Of a stretch of DNA of 54,894 nucleotides, positions 32,338 to 41,026 are shown one piece after another. Numbering within the stretch: position 1 is the first letter of the stretch; the number at the start of each line of letters is the position of its first letter. The DNA is from WLMZ01 sp037139095. GTDB taxonomy: Bacteria > Actinomycetota > Acidimicrobiia > Acidimicrobiales > Ilumatobacteraceae. The notes beneath the pieces were generated by a model. The model did not search any database, was not told the origin of the DNA, and saw only the letters and a program-made list of their open reading frames with translations. The position numbers and the translations under genes are program-made. The DNA is taken from NCBI GenBank assembly GCA_037139095.1, contig JBAXHD010000015.1:1-54894 (forward strand), read 5' to 3'.

Positions 32338-34452
32338 TCAGTGGCAACGTATCGAAATCAAGAGCGCTGTCTCGGGGTTCATAACGGGCAGTTGCAGGCC
32401 GAGAACCGCCAAGTGGTGACCCGACAGGGTGATGCCATCTTTGAGCCACGACGGCTGAGCACGTGCCGGGCCGCGTTCGGCACGGTCGAGTGGTAGTGCC
32501 ACGCGCTCCACTCGGTAGAGGCAATCGGCGATGAGGCCGGGCAGTCGCAGCGGTGCAGGCGTCAGGCTCGTATCGGTTTGAAGCTGTATGTAAGCGACGA
32601 GAGCTTCAGCGCGATCTAGCGAATACACACCGTGCGCGTGAGCTGCCGTGGTCGTGGGATCGAACCGAACAACATCGCCGGTGTGCAGCAGCGACCTGAA
32701 GCGCTTGTGGATGGCGATGCCTTCGGCCACTCCGTTGCGCTCAGCCTCGGTCATGTCGAGCAGGTTGCACTCGACGCCAAGGTGGCCAAACATTGCTGTC
32801 GCAATACGGAAGCTGAGCGAATGGTTTCGGCCGGTTGTGTGGCTGCGCCGGGGTCCGATGTGAGCGCCCATCACCTCGGGGGGAATGAACATTGAGGCAC
32901 CGCGCTGGATGGTTTGTCGTTCAAGCGCATCGTTGCAGTCGCTGGTCCACACGCGCTTCGTGCGCCGAAGGATCTCGTGGTCGATTCGTCCACCGCCAGA
33001 TGAACAGCTTTCAATCTCGACCAAAGGATGTAGCGCAGTGAGTTCGTCGATGAGCCGGTACAGCGCCTCGGTTTGCGCGTGTGTGCCTGCGGATCCGTCG
33101 GCGCCGCTGCCCTGCACATGATCGCGGTTCATGTCCCACTTCACGTAGGCGATGTCGTGATCGCGAAGCAGCGCGTCGAGTTGCCCAAGCACGTGCGCGT
33201 ACGCGCCCGGGTGGGCAAGGTTCAGCACAAGCTGGTTGCGCCCAAGCACAGGTTCATAGCCTTCGGTAACAAGCGCCCAATCGGGATGGGCCCGATAGAG
33301 ATCGCTGTCGGGGTTCACCATCTCGGGTTCAACCCAGATACCGAATTCCATCCCGAGCGCGCGCACGTGGTTGATGAGTGGCGCTAGGCCGTGTGGATAC
33401 ACCTCGGGCGACACCCACCAGTCGCCGAGTCCGCGGCGGTCGTCGCGCCGTGATCCGAACCATCCATCGTCGAGCACGAACCGCTCGATGCCTGCCGCTG
33501 CAGCGGCATCGGCGAGTTGGGTGAGGCGTTCGTGGTTGTGGTCGAAGTACACGGCTTCCCACGTGTTGAGCAACACAGGGCGTGGGCTAGTGGGGTGCGC
33601 TGCTCGCTGTCGCATCGAGCGATGGAATCCCCACGCTGCTTGGGTGAGACCGGCGGGGGAGTACGTGGCGATGAGTTCGGGTGTGGTGTAGCTCGCGCCG
33701 GCATCGATAGAGATTTCACCGGGATGGAACTGCTCGCCCATCTGCACGTAGCGACGGCCATCGGCGAGCACCTCGGCGCGTGAGTGGTGATTGCCGCTCC
33801 ACGCCAAATGTGCGCCCCATGCTTCGCCGTGCCATTCACCGAAGGCATGCGTGCCAGCGAACATCACCGGCGGACTTTCGTGAGAGGTGCGACCACGGCG
33901 GTTCTCGGTGACAAATGCGCCGCGCTCGAATGCCACCCGATGCGGGTGTAGCTCGCGGGTCCAGCGGCCGCTGAATTGCATCAGCTCGTTTGCTTGCGCA
34001 GGCAGCGGCACAGCGATGTCGAGCTGATCGAGCAGATAGCGATCGGTGGTGCTGAGGTTGGTGAGCGTGAGTCGCACGCACAACACATCGTGAAGCGAGA
34101 TCACCGATGTGAGTCGCAACTGTGCCACCGAGTCGATGGCATGCGCAGTCACCGAGTTGTCGTCGCCGATTGTGTGTGACTCGTATGAGAACCGTGGTGC
34201 CCACGCGGTGCCGCGACGGCGATGGCCGAGCAGCCCGGGGTGACCCGTGAACCCGCTGCCGTGTTCGGGCACCAGCGAAATTGGCGCTTCACTGTCGAGG
34301 CCACCGTGGGCGATCGGTCGGGTGTTCGCAGCCACGATGGCATCGAGATCTGTGTCGCTTGCCAACAGGGCGCCCCAATGCCGAATGGTGGGTACACCGG
34401 TGCTGAGATCGATAACGACACTGGCCCAGCTGCCGGTCAGATGAATCAGCAT
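32338..34452 (-). CDS. Alpha-galactosidase, glycoside hydrolase family 36
   Basis: A 704-aa GH36 enzyme, the usual size. The N-terminal beta-supersandwich domain has HWGALL; the catalytic (beta/alpha)8 domain has FVLDDGWFGSRR, the nucleophile Asp440 in YVKWDMNRD, the CSSGGGRID loop and the acid/base Asp505 in WTSDCND. It releases terminal alpha-galactose from raffinose-type oligosaccharides or galactolipid-derived sugars. No signal peptide, so it acts inside the cell. GAGGT precedes the ATG at a normal spacing. It is divergent from a galT-like gene, whose product would use the galactose-1-phosphate, giving a logical pair; galK is not in the window. Confidence 0.95.
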   Translation of the reverse strand: MLIHLTGSWASVVIDLSTGVPTIRHWGALLASDTDLDAIVAANTRPIAHGGLDSEAPISLVPEHGSGFTGHPGLLGHRRRGTAWAPRFSYESHTIGDDNSVTAHAIDSVAQLRLTSVISLHDVLCVRLTLTNLSTTDRYLLDQLDIAVPLPAQANELMQFSGRWTRELHPHRVAFERGAFVTENRRGRTSHESPPVMFAGTHAFGEWHGEAWGAHLAWSGNHHSRAEVLADGRRYVQMGEQFHPGEISIDAGASYTTPELIATYSPAGLTQAAWGFHRSMRQRAAHPTSPRPVLLNTWEAVYFDHNHERLTQLADAAAAAGIERFVLDDGWFGSRRDDRRGLGDWWVSPEVYPHGLAPLINHVRALGMEFGIWVEPEMVNPDSDLYRAHPDWALVTEGYEPVLGRNQLVLNLAHPGAYAHVLGQLDALLRDHDIAYVKWDMNRDHVQGSGADGSAGTHAQTEALYRLIDELTALHPLVEIESCSSGGGRIDHEILRRTKRVWTSDCNDALERQTIQRGASMFIPPEVMGAHIGPRRSHTTGRNHSLSFRIATAMFGHLGVECNLLDMTEAERNGVAEGIAIHKRFRSLLHTGDVVRFDPTTTAAHAHGVYSLDRAEALVAYIQLQTDTSLTPAPLRLPGLIADCLYRVERVALPLDRAERGPARAQPSWLKDGITLSGHHLAVLGLQLPVMNPETALLISIRCH

Positions 34453-34557
34453 TGCGGACCTCGTTTCGTCTTCATCGCCCTGCAGTCTGTCGTATTTCGG
34501 TGACCCCGCGCCTCAGCGGCGCTCGCAACAAGTTCGGCAGAGGTGCCCTCCACGTTG

Positions 34558-34563
34558 CACAAT
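34558..34563 (+). promoter_or_regulatory. Candidate -10 box of the galT-like gene
   Basis: CACAAT (four of six matches to TATAAT), 7 nt before the ATG at 34571. This favours 34571 over the ATG at 34562, which would overlap the box. In the same 118-bp divergent gap, GCGCC-TCAGC-GGCGC (34508-34522) is a short inverted repeat that could be structural or an operator. Confidence 0.35.
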
Positions 34564-34570
34564 GCAGGGG

Positions 34571-35443
34571 ATGGAAAGCGACGACCAGCGGTCACCGTCA
34601 ACAGATGTGCGCGTCGACGCGTTTTTGGGCACGGTCGTGCACGTTGTCGGCACCCGCCAAGCGCGCCCTAACCTGCCCAGCGTCGGATGCCCGTTTTGTC
34701 CGGGCGGACTTGAGGCCCCCGACGATTACGACGTGCGCTGGTTCGAGAACCGTTGGCCAGCGATGCCGAATCATCGTTGCGAAGTGGTGCTCTACACGCC
34801 TCATCACGACGCCACGTTTTGGTCGCTCGGAGCCAGTGGCGTTCGTAAGGTCATCGATCTGTGGACCGAGCGTTCGGTTCAACTCAGTGCCCGCGACGAT
34901 GTGCAGTTTGTGTTGGTCTTCGAAAACCGCGGTGCTGCGGTGGGTGCCACTATCGCTCATCCGCACGGACAGATCTACGCCTACGACCACGTTCCCGATC
35001 GCCCTGCGCGTGTGTTCGCGGCAGGATGGCAACCCGATGCGACGCCCGGCGATCGTGCAGTTGCAGCGCATGGCGATTGGTTGGCCTATGTGCCCGAGGC
35101 CCCCACGTATCCGGTGGCAGTCACCGTTGCGCCAACCGAGAGGGTGGCCAATCTCGCCGGCTTGTCCGAACATGCGCGTGACGAGCTTGCCGCGATGTTG
35201 GTCGATGTGTTCACGCGACTCGACGCGCTCTACGAGCAACCGTTGCCCTACATGATGTGGCTGATGCAGGGTCCCTCGGGTGGCGGCGACTGGGCCGATG
35301 CGTGGTTCCACATCGAGATCGTGTCGCCGTGGCGTGCGGCCGGAGTTCCGCGCTTCATCGCTGCGGCCGAGGTGGCCGGTGGCGAGTTCTTCAATCCGGT
35401 GATCCCCGAAGTGCTTGCCGAGCAGTTGCGAGCGCTGGGTTAG
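34571..35443 (+). CDS. galT: Galactose-1-phosphate uridylyltransferase-like protein
   Basis: A 290-aa HIT-superfamily nucleotidyltransferase. The active-site motif is HPHGQ (His130, His132), where His132 would carry the UMP. CPFC (Cys40, Cys43) is a likely zinc site. The RWFENRWPAM and MWLMQGPSGG blocks match GalT. It is shorter than the usual 330-350 residues, so a few loops or part of the C-terminal half are reduced; the WFHIEIVSPWR block is retained. It should exchange UDP-glucose and galactose-1-phosphate; an ADP-type GalT relative is the alternative. Its stop overlaps the convergent lgt by 4 bp. Confidence 0.88.
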   Translation: MESDDQRSPSTDVRVDAFLGTVVHVVGTRQARPNLPSVGCPFCPGGLEAPDDYDVRWFENRWPAMPNHRCEVVLYTPHHDATFWSLGASGVRKVIDLWTERSVQLSARDDVQFVLVFENRGAAVGATIAHPHGQIYAYDHVPDRPARVFAAGWQPDATPGDRAVAAHGDWLAYVPEAPTYPVAVTVAPTERVANLAGLSEHARDELAAMLVDVFTRLDALYEQPLPYMMWLMQGPSGGGDWADAWFHIEIVSPWRAAGVPRFIAAAEVAGGEFFNPVIPEVLAEQLRALG

Positions 35444-36351
35444 TCGCGAGCGTTGTCGGCGTCGTCGGTGCCGGCGTTGAGAGCAACGTCGCCATCGAGG
35501 TCGGCTTCGTCGTTCACGTCTGGCTGAACCGCTTCGGCCTCAACCGGAAACTCGCGCCGCGACGATATGACCATGTACAGACCGGCGCCTACAACGGCGG
35601 CCAGCGCGACCCATTGGTTCCACCGCAATCCGCCAACGTGATGCGCCGTGTCGATACGCAGTCCCTCGACGAAGAAACGAATGATTCCGTAGCCCATCAC
35701 ATAGGCAGCCATCAGGTGACCGATGCGAAGTTTTACCTTGCGGCCCAGCGCAACGAGCGCCAAACACAGTGCCAGGTTGGCCAATGATTCATAGAGAAAC
35801 GTTGGATGAAAGGTGGTGCCGGGGGCGTACCCGGCCGGCATGTGTTCGGCATCGATACGCAACGCCCACGGCAACTTGGTGGGCCCACCAAAGAGTTCTT
35901 GGTTCCACCAGTTGCCCCATCGGCCAATTGACTGGGCCAGCGGAATTGCAGGAGCGGCGCAATCGAGCGCGACTGCCACGGGCAGACCGCGCCGACGAAT
36001 GGCCCACACGCCGAAGAACGTGCCCAGCAGCAGGCCGCCAGGGATGCCAAGGCCGCCGCGCCAAATCTTGGGAATGTCGAGCAGATGGTTCGAGAACTTC
36101 GACCAGTCGGTGGCCACGTGATAGAGCCGAGCGCCGATGACACCACCAATGACACCCCACATCGCAATCGCGTTGGCGTCGTCTTTGGTGCCGATGCCCC
36201 GTTGCTCGAACCGACGACCCATCAGCCACACGCCGGCCACAACGCCGAGCGCGATCATCATCCCATAGGCGTGAATGTGTAGTGGCCCGATGTCGAAGGT
36301 GCCGTTTGATGGGCTGGGGATGCTGCCAACAACGTGGCTCGTATGAATCAC
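35440..36351 (-). CDS. lgt: Prolipoprotein diacylglyceryl transferase
   Basis: A 303-aa membrane enzyme with about seven helices. The family signature GRWGNWWNQELFGGPT is complete (Arg and Asn of the active site), with HPTFLYES, RLYHVATDW and GGLGIPGG as further marks. It transfers diacylglycerol from phosphatidylglycerol to the lipobox Cys of prelipoproteins, such as the two binding lipoproteins in this window. A C-terminal charged tail of about 40 residues (VQPDVNDEADLDGD) is an actinobacteria-like extension. The ATG overlaps the stop of the upstream esterase gene (ATGA). Confidence 0.96.
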   Translation of the reverse strand: MIHTSHVVGSIPSPSNGTFDIGPLHIHAYGMMIALGVVAGVWLMGRRFEQRGIGTKDDANAIAMWGVIGGVIGARLYHVATDWSKFSNHLLDIPKIWRGGLGIPGGLLLGTFFGVWAIRRRGLPVAVALDCAAPAIPLAQSIGRWGNWWNQELFGGPTKLPWALRIDAEHMPAGYAPGTTFHPTFLYESLANLALCLALVALGRKVKLRIGHLMAAYVMGYGIIRFFVEGLRIDTAHHVGGLRWNQWVALAAVVGAGLYMVISSRREFPVEAEAVQPDVNDEADLDGDVALNAGTDDADNARD

Positions 36352-37115
36352 GCCGAGATCACTCGGTTCGCAAAGGCAACGGCTTCGGCGAAGATGAGTT
36401 CTTTGTCGTAGTCCTGAGTGGCCACGTGATAGCTGCGCTCAAGCATGACGCGCTCTACAGTGCCGCCGTAGTTGGCAGCAAGGTAGTCGCCCTGGGCGGG
36501 ATCGACCACGTGGTCTTGCGGTGAGCTCATCAGCATCAGCGGCATCTTCAACGATGGATACGTGGGCTCCATGGTGGCGGCGCCGTCGTTAATGAGGCTC
36601 AGGAGGCAGCGAATCGGGGTGCCGTCGTATGCCTTCTCTTTTGAGCTGGGGTCGGCAATGTCTGAACCGATACCCGGAATCACTTCGGTGCCGGCGTCGA
36701 TCATGCCTTGCAGCATCGTCACAACATCGGGCGCCTGTGGTTGCGTCACTGGATTGATGCACACGATGCCGGCGATGTCGGGGTGCTGGCCAGCGATCCA
36801 CAGCGTGAGTAGCCCGCCCATGCTGAGCCCGGCCACCACGATGGTGCTACAACGCGCAGCGAGTCGCTGATAGGCAGCAGCAACCTCGCCGCTCCAGTCG
36901 GACCAGCTGGTGGTGAGCATGTCTTCGACCGCTGTGCCGTGGCCTGGCAGGCGAGGGAGCTCAACGTTGTAACCCGCACCTGCGAATGCCTCGGCAACGC
37001 CACGCATTGAGGCGGGGTTACCCGTGAAGCCGTGGATGACAAGCGCGCCGTGAGTGGCAGTGGTTGAGTGCGACCAAGCGTCGGCACCGGGCATGATGGA
37101 GAAAGTCATCCCCAT
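36348..37115 (-). CDS. Alpha/beta-hydrolase, carboxylesterase/monoacylglycerol-lipase type
   Basis: A 255-aa protein. LVIHGFTGNPASM carries the oxyanion hole, Ser98 in GLSMGG the nucleophile, Asp in SSPQDHVVDP the acid and His in ERSYHVATQDYDK the base, all in the arrangement of Est30-type carboxylesterases. Such enzymes hydrolyse short-chain esters or monoacylglycerols. ATG at 37115 or the internal ATG at 37109 could be used. It is translationally coupled to lgt; a lipid-related role is an inference. Confidence 0.9.
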   Translation of the reverse strand: MGMTFSIMPGADAWSHSTTATHGALVIHGFTGNPASMRGVAEAFAGAGYNVELPRLPGHGTAVEDMLTTSWSDWSGEVAAAYQRLAARCSTIVVAGLSMGGLLTLWIAGQHPDIAGIVCINPVTQPQAPDVVTMLQGMIDAGTEVIPGIGSDIADPSSKEKAYDGTPIRCLLSLINDGAATMEPTYPSLKMPLMLMSSPQDHVVDPAQGDYLAANYGGTVERVMLERSYHVATQDYDKELIFAEAVAFANRVISA

Positions 37116-37137
37116 GTTCTAGCGCACGAGACGGCGC

Positions 37138-37449
37138 TTAGATGTATGGATCTTCCTTCGAGAGCGGTAGCTCCCACCACTCTTGCGGCGAGCCTGCCTG
37201 CTCCCATTCGGGGAATGGGTAGATGCAGTTCACCGGACACGCGGGCAGACACTTGTCGCAGCCGCTGCAGAGTTCGGGCACGATGACCACATCGGCGCCG
37301 TGGTTGAAGATGGCACCAAATTGATCGGGGCAGTGTCGCAAGCATGCGTCGCAGTTAATGCATTCGAGCATCTCGATGCGCACGGGCGCGTTCTTCCACT
37401 TTGGATTGCGCGTGTGAAGTTCGATTCGCTCGGTCCGCGTGGCACCCAT
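37138..37449 (-). CDS. Two-cluster [4Fe-4S] ferredoxin
   Basis: A 103-aa ferredoxin with two CxxCxxCxxxC motifs: CINCDACLRHCP and CSGCDKCLPACP, the second followed by VNCIYP. It has an N-terminal extension of about 30 residues and a C-terminal tail (FPEWEQAGSPQEWWELP). It is an electron carrier, with its two clusters filled by the eight cysteines. It stands 27 bp after the signalling gene upstream on the same strand, but its own TACAAT -10 box, 7 nt from the ATG, suggests separate expression. Confidence 0.93.
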   Translation of the reverse strand: MGATRTERIELHTRNPKWKNAPVRIEMLECINCDACLRHCPDQFGAIFNHGADVVIVPELCSGCDKCLPACPVNCIYPFPEWEQAGSPQEWWELPLSKEDPYI

Positions 37450-37456
37450 CGCAGCG

Positions 37457-37462
37457 ATTGTA
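37457..37462 (-). promoter_or_regulatory. Candidate leaderless -10 box of the ferredoxin gene
   Basis: TACAAT on the minus strand (5 of 6 to TATAAT), 7 nt before the ATG at 37449; no ribosome binding site. Confidence 0.55.
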
Positions 37463-37476
37463 GAGCGACCGGACGC

Positions 37477-39243
37477 TTAGTTGTGTGGTCGCGTAGGCAT
37501 TGTCGAATGAGCATCGACGACTGCACGAAGGTGTGGATGGCGGCGCACGATAATGGCCATAAAGGCATCGACCACGTCGGGCTCGAACTGATGCCCGCGG
37601 GCGCTGATGATGAAATCGAGGGCCTCTTCTTGAGTCCAAGCTCGCTTGTACACGCGCTCACTCGTCAGGGCATCGAACACGTCGGCCACAGTGACAATGC
37701 GGCCACATCGCGGAATGTTGGTGCCGCTGAGTCCGCTTGGGTAGCCCGTGCCGTCCCAACGCTCGTGATGGTTCAGCGCAACGATGGCGCCGAGCTGAAT
37801 GAGCGGATACGTGCTGCCCGACAGGATCTGCGCCCCCACGGTTGTGTGGGTCTTCATGATCTCAAACTCTTCGGTGGTGAGTGGCCCCGGCTTCAGCAAG
37901 ATGGCGTCGGGCACCGACACTTTGCCGATGTCGTGCAGTCGTGCAGCCATGCGCAGCTGCTCGCACCACTCGCTGTCTTCGTTGAGTTCGTGCGCGATTT
38001 CGGCCGAGAGGTCGCCGACTCGAATGGTGTGCTCGCCCGTGTCGGTGTCGCGGAATTCGGCCAACACGGCGAGGCGCTGGAACGCCTCGAGTTGGTACTC
38101 CTCAAGCTCGTGCGTACGGCCGCGAACCAATGCTTCGAGCTCGGTGGTGCGCAACCGCAAGATCTCGGCCTGCTGACGAACGTGCTCGGTGTCGTGCGCG
38201 ATCTGCAGCGTCTTGATGCGTAGATCGGTTCCCTGATTAAAGAGATCTTGGTGCAGATCGAAGCGTGCCTCTTGGTGCTTGAGTGCCTCTTCGAACCGGC
38301 CGAGCTCTCGATACACCTTGCCCAGTAACTCGTGAGCATCGAGTTCTACCGACGGCAACGATGACTGTTGAGATACTTCGAGCGAGCGGAGCAGGCTGGC
38401 CTCAGCGCGTAGGAAATTGCTTTCTCGAAGCGATGCCTTGCCGCGGGCCATGAACACGTTTGCCACCGTTGATGGCGTGGGCATCGGACCGTTCTGCATG
38501 CGTTCGTCGATGAGCTCAAGTGCTTCGTCGAAACACTCGGCAGCGCGAGCTGAGTCTCCCAAGCTGCAATACGCCTCGCCGAGGTTCGCGAGTACGTCGG
38601 GAACAAACGCAGGGGCGTGCTGGCGTGACAACTCGAGCGCAGATTCGCCCAGGCTTACTGCGAGGAAGAACTCGCCGCGTTGCGAGCGAAGCTGTGCCAT
38701 GTTGGTGAGCGTGATCGCGTCGTCGTCGGGGCGACCAAGTTGTTTGTTGGCGGTGAGCGCAGCCTCGTATGTGACGATGGCTCGATCGGTATCGCCGAGC
38801 GAATGGTGGATTGCGGCGATGGTGTTGAGCAACCCGCCTTCGTTGACCCGGTGATCGGTAGTGCGGTATTGCTCGAGGCCACGCAGGCAGCACGCCAGTG
38901 CTTCGCTGTGGTTGCCAGCGTTCGAGTGCACGATGCCCATCAGGTTGAGCGCCCATACCTCGACAACCACGGCGCCGGCCTTGCGGGCGAGATCACGCGC
39001 ATCGACTGCAACACCAAACGCTTCGTCGGCGTGACCGGTGTAATAGGCCAAACTGGCGAGGTGATACAGGCTCTCGGCCTCGCCTGTTTCGTCGCCGCGA
39101 GAGTGAGCAGTCACTCTGGCCTGCTGCACCAATGTGCGCGATGCGGCGGGGTCGTCGAGCTCGATGCTCTTTGCCCGGTCGAGCAGTTCGCGAACTGATT
39201 CGACGGAGGTGCGTGACGTATCGGTTGTTGAATCAACAGTCAT
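37477..39243 (-). CDS. TPR-repeat HD-GYP domain protein (candidate cyclic-di-GMP phosphodiesterase)
   Basis: A 588-aa protein. ATG at 39243 follows an AAAGGGG ribosome binding site at good spacing. Residues 15-340 are tetratricopeptide-like repeats (ALNLMGIVHSNAG and similar); 340-390 is a coiled-coil linker rich in Gln, Arg and Glu. Residues 395-570 form an HD-GYP domain: HD at 437-438 (HDIGK), His466, His492-His493 and DGTGYPSGL (GYP at 500-502), then VADVFDALTSERVYK. All metal-binding residues appear intact, so it is likely an active c-di-GMP hydrolase. No receiver, GAF or GGDEF domain is attached; input through TPR protein binding is the natural inference. Confidence 0.92.
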   Translation of the reverse strand: MTVDSTTDTSRTSVESVRELLDRAKSIELDDPAASRTLVQQARVTAHSRGDETGEAESLYHLASLAYYTGHADEAFGVAVDARDLARKAGAVVVEVWALNLMGIVHSNAGNHSEALACCLRGLEQYRTTDHRVNEGGLLNTIAAIHHSLGDTDRAIVTYEAALTANKQLGRPDDDAITLTNMAQLRSQRGEFFLAVSLGESALELSRQHAPAFVPDVLANLGEAYCSLGDSARAAECFDEALELIDERMQNGPMPTPSTVANVFMARGKASLRESNFLRAEASLLRSLEVSQQSSLPSVELDAHELLGKVYRELGRFEEALKHQEARFDLHQDLFNQGTDLRIKTLQIAHDTEHVRQQAEILRLRTTELEALVRGRTHELEEYQLEAFQRLAVLAEFRDTDTGEHTIRVGDLSAEIAHELNEDSEWCEQLRMAARLHDIGKVSVPDAILLKPGPLTTEEFEIMKTHTTVGAQILSGSTYPLIQLGAIVALNHHERWDGTGYPSGLSGTNIPRCGRIVTVADVFDALTSERVYKRAWTQEEALDFIISARGHQFEPDVVDAFMAIIVRRHPHLRAVVDAHSTMPTRPHN

Positions 39244-39527
39244 GGCGCACCCCTTTCTGGCGATGGGTAGACCCACACTGGTTCTACGTCCACGTGAGGG
39301 TCAAAGATTAGTCAACATTGGAAATTGAGTCAGGGATAGCGAACCTTCTTAGGCCAACCTTGACAGTGCTTCGCTGCATGACACTTTCGGTGGCAGAGAA
39401 CCGCGGTCAGCAGTCGCCTTTCGCGTCTGTTGCCGCACTCGCGGCGCGTTGGTCGCGTGGATGCGACCAACGCTCTAGATTGTGAGCCGTTGAGCACGCG
39501 CCACCACCTGCGAACGAATAAGACGGC
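39244..39527. other. 284-bp divergent intergenic region, possible small RNA
   Basis: Between the divergent TPR-HD-GYP and M48 protease genes. It includes TTGACA at 39360-39365 and, 81 bp further on, a perfect 11-bp hairpin (see 39446-39473). On the minus strand the upstream region of the HD-GYP gene has TTGACT-like sites (TTGACTAATC) but no strong -10. I see no coding region here. Confidence 0.35.
39446..39473 (+). terminator. 11-bp perfect hairpin in the divergent region
   Basis: GCGTTGGTCGC, loop GTGGAT, GCGACCAACGC. The stem is perfect; TCTAGATTGTG follows, so there is only a weak T-run. Its position upstream of a gene, not after one, suggests a small RNA end or an operator-like inverted repeat. 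Confidence 0.4.
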
Positions 39528-40442
39528 ATGACTCGTTCTCGTAGCGCCCAACGTTCGGTCGAAGCGTCGTCCCTTGCAGCGGTCTTGCCGGTTGTGGCCA
39601 TCATCCCCGTGTGGCTGGTGTCGCTCGCCGTGTTCTGGTGGCCGGTGCACCTCTGGTGGCACATCAGTTTTTCGGCCTTTGCTGCGCTGCACCTCGGGGC
39701 TGTGGTCCTTATGTTCTGGCGGCCGTTGCAGAAGGTCTTGGTGATGCGCATGTTGGGCGCGCGGCGGCCCTCGGCCGAGCAGGCCAAACGACTCGAACCG
39801 GCATGGCGCAGCGTTGCCCAGCAGTTGGCGATCCCTCACCGTCGGTTCTCGTTGGCGGTGCTGCCATCCGACGATCTCAACGCCTTTGCCTGTGGCGGAA
39901 GTTTGTTGGTGGTCACCTCGTTTGCCCTCGAAGAGTTGCCGCGAGACGAGATGACTGGTGTGCTGGCTCACGAGGTTGCGCATCACCTGGGGCTGCACAC
40001 CGTGGCGCTCACCTTTCGGTGGTGGTTGAGCTTGCCGATCTTCTTGTTGGCCCGGGTCGGTTTCTTCTTGCAGAACGTTGCGGTCGCTGCCACTCGATCG
40101 TTTGTCAGCCACTCGTCTGCGCTCACAGCGGTGGGGCGCTTGGTGAGTGGGCTTCTCAACGCAATCGGATGGGTGTTCTTGTCGGCGCTGGTGTTCTCGA
40201 ATCGCATGGCCAACTCCATTGGCAAACGTTCCGAACTTGAGGCCGATCGGCGCGCAGTCGAGATGGGTTTCGGTCGTGAGTTGGCCACGGCGTTGCGACG
40301 CGTTGCGGCTACTGAGCAGTTGACCAGAGCGAGTCAACTTCGCGCTGAGACGCAACTCACCCATCCATCAGCGCGCAGTCGGGTGGTGCACATCGAAGCG
40401 TTGATGCGTCGCGCTGCCCTGAGGCGAAAGAGTTTGAGTTAG
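39528..40442 (+). CDS. M48-family membrane metallopeptidase (HtpX-like)
   Basis: A 304-aa protease. Two N-terminal membrane helices (about 16-38 and 43-65) precede the catalytic domain with HEVAHH (His148, Glu149, His152) and the third zinc ligand in SELEAD (Glu236, with Asp240). Another hydrophobic pair lies around residues 160-185 and 205-225. HtpX-type enzymes degrade damaged membrane proteins; some relatives process signalling proteins. The stop overlaps the convergent ybaK stop. No good ribosome binding site precedes the ATG. Confidence 0.9.
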   Translation: MTRSRSAQRSVEASSLAAVLPVVAIIPVWLVSLAVFWWPVHLWWHISFSAFAALHLGAVVLMFWRPLQKVLVMRMLGARRPSAEQAKRLEPAWRSVAQQLAIPHRRFSLAVLPSDDLNAFACGGSLLVVTSFALEELPRDEMTGVLAHEVAHHLGLHTVALTFRWWLSLPIFLLARVGFFLQNVAVAATRSFVSHSSALTAVGRLVSGLLNAIGWVFLSALVFSNRMANSIGKRSELEADRRAVEMGFGRELATALRRVAATEQLTRASQLRAETQLTHPSARSRVVHIEALMRRAALRRKSLS

Positions 40443-40987
40443 CGCTCGACACCGATTGGTGCAGTGAGCGCGCTCAACACAGTGATGAGATCGTTCGGCG
40501 CAATCTCGATGTCGAACCCACGCTTTCCACCGCTGACGAAGATGGTGTCGAACTGAAGGCAGCTGTGGTCGATGACCGTGGGCAAGTGCTTGCGCTGACC
40601 AAATGGACTGATCCCGCCAACCACGTAGCCAGTGAGCCGTTCGGCCACGGCAGGGTCGCACATCTCGGCGCGCTTGGTTCGTGTCGCTGCAGCGAGCTCT
40701 TTGAGCGACAGCTGTCCACTGACCGGCACGATTCCGACCACTGTCTTTGATGGCTGCACGCCAGGCACGGTGGCCAAGCCATCGACCACAGCGAGCAAGG
40801 TCTTGAAGACTCGGTTGTCGTCGATGCCTAACGCTGCGGCTGCTGCGGTGCCGTAGTTGCGATCGGCTGGGTCGTGAGCGAACTCGTGTAGGGCGAACGA
40901 GACGCCGGCCTTTTGCAGAAGCACGGTTGCTGGAGTTGCACCCTTGGCCCCGTGTTTGTCGCTGCCTTTGCCCGCTCCCTGTGCCAC
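40439..40987 (-). CDS. ybaK: Cys-tRNA(Pro)/Cys-tRNA(Cys) deacylase YbaK/EbsC type
   Basis: A 182-aa deacylase domain protein. GTG at 40987 is chosen because TACGTT lies 7 nt upstream and because the sequence after it (VAQGAGKGSDKHGAKGATPA) leads directly into the family start. The catalytic Lys is in NRVFKTLLAV; GYVVGGISPFG is the other conserved block. The family clears mischarged Cys from tRNA(Pro), ensuring proline codon accuracy. The divergent neighbour starts only 39 bp away. Confidence 0.92.
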   Translation of the reverse strand: MAQGAGKGSDKHGAKGATPATVLLQKAGVSFALHEFAHDPADRNYGTAAAAALGIDDNRVFKTLLAVVDGLATVPGVQPSKTVVGIVPVSGQLSLKELAAATRTKRAEMCDPAVAERLTGYVVGGISPFGQRKHLPTVIDHSCLQFDTIFVSGGKRGFDIEIAPNDLITVLSALTAPIGVER

Positions 40988-40994
40988 GGTTTCT

Positions 40995-41000
40995 AACGTA
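40995..41000 (-). promoter_or_regulatory. Candidate leaderless -10 box of ybaK
   Basis: TACGTT on the minus strand, 7 nt before the GTG at 40987. It faces the plus-strand -10 box at 41015, with 14 bp between them. Confidence 0.5.
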
Positions 41001-41014
41001 GCCAAGAGCGCATC

Positions 41015-41020
41015 TATGGT
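41015..41020 (+). promoter_or_regulatory. Candidate leaderless -10 box of the amidohydrolase-fold gene
   Basis: TATGGT, 6 nt before the ATG at 41027; no ribosome binding site. Confidence 0.5.
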
Positions 41021-41026
41021 GCGCCC

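Noticed and set aside
32015..34452. Galactose-dependent control of gatCAB
   Set aside because: Only the short spacing supports it; a possible internal promoter exists, and a housekeeping amidotransferase is unlikely to depend on a sugar signal.
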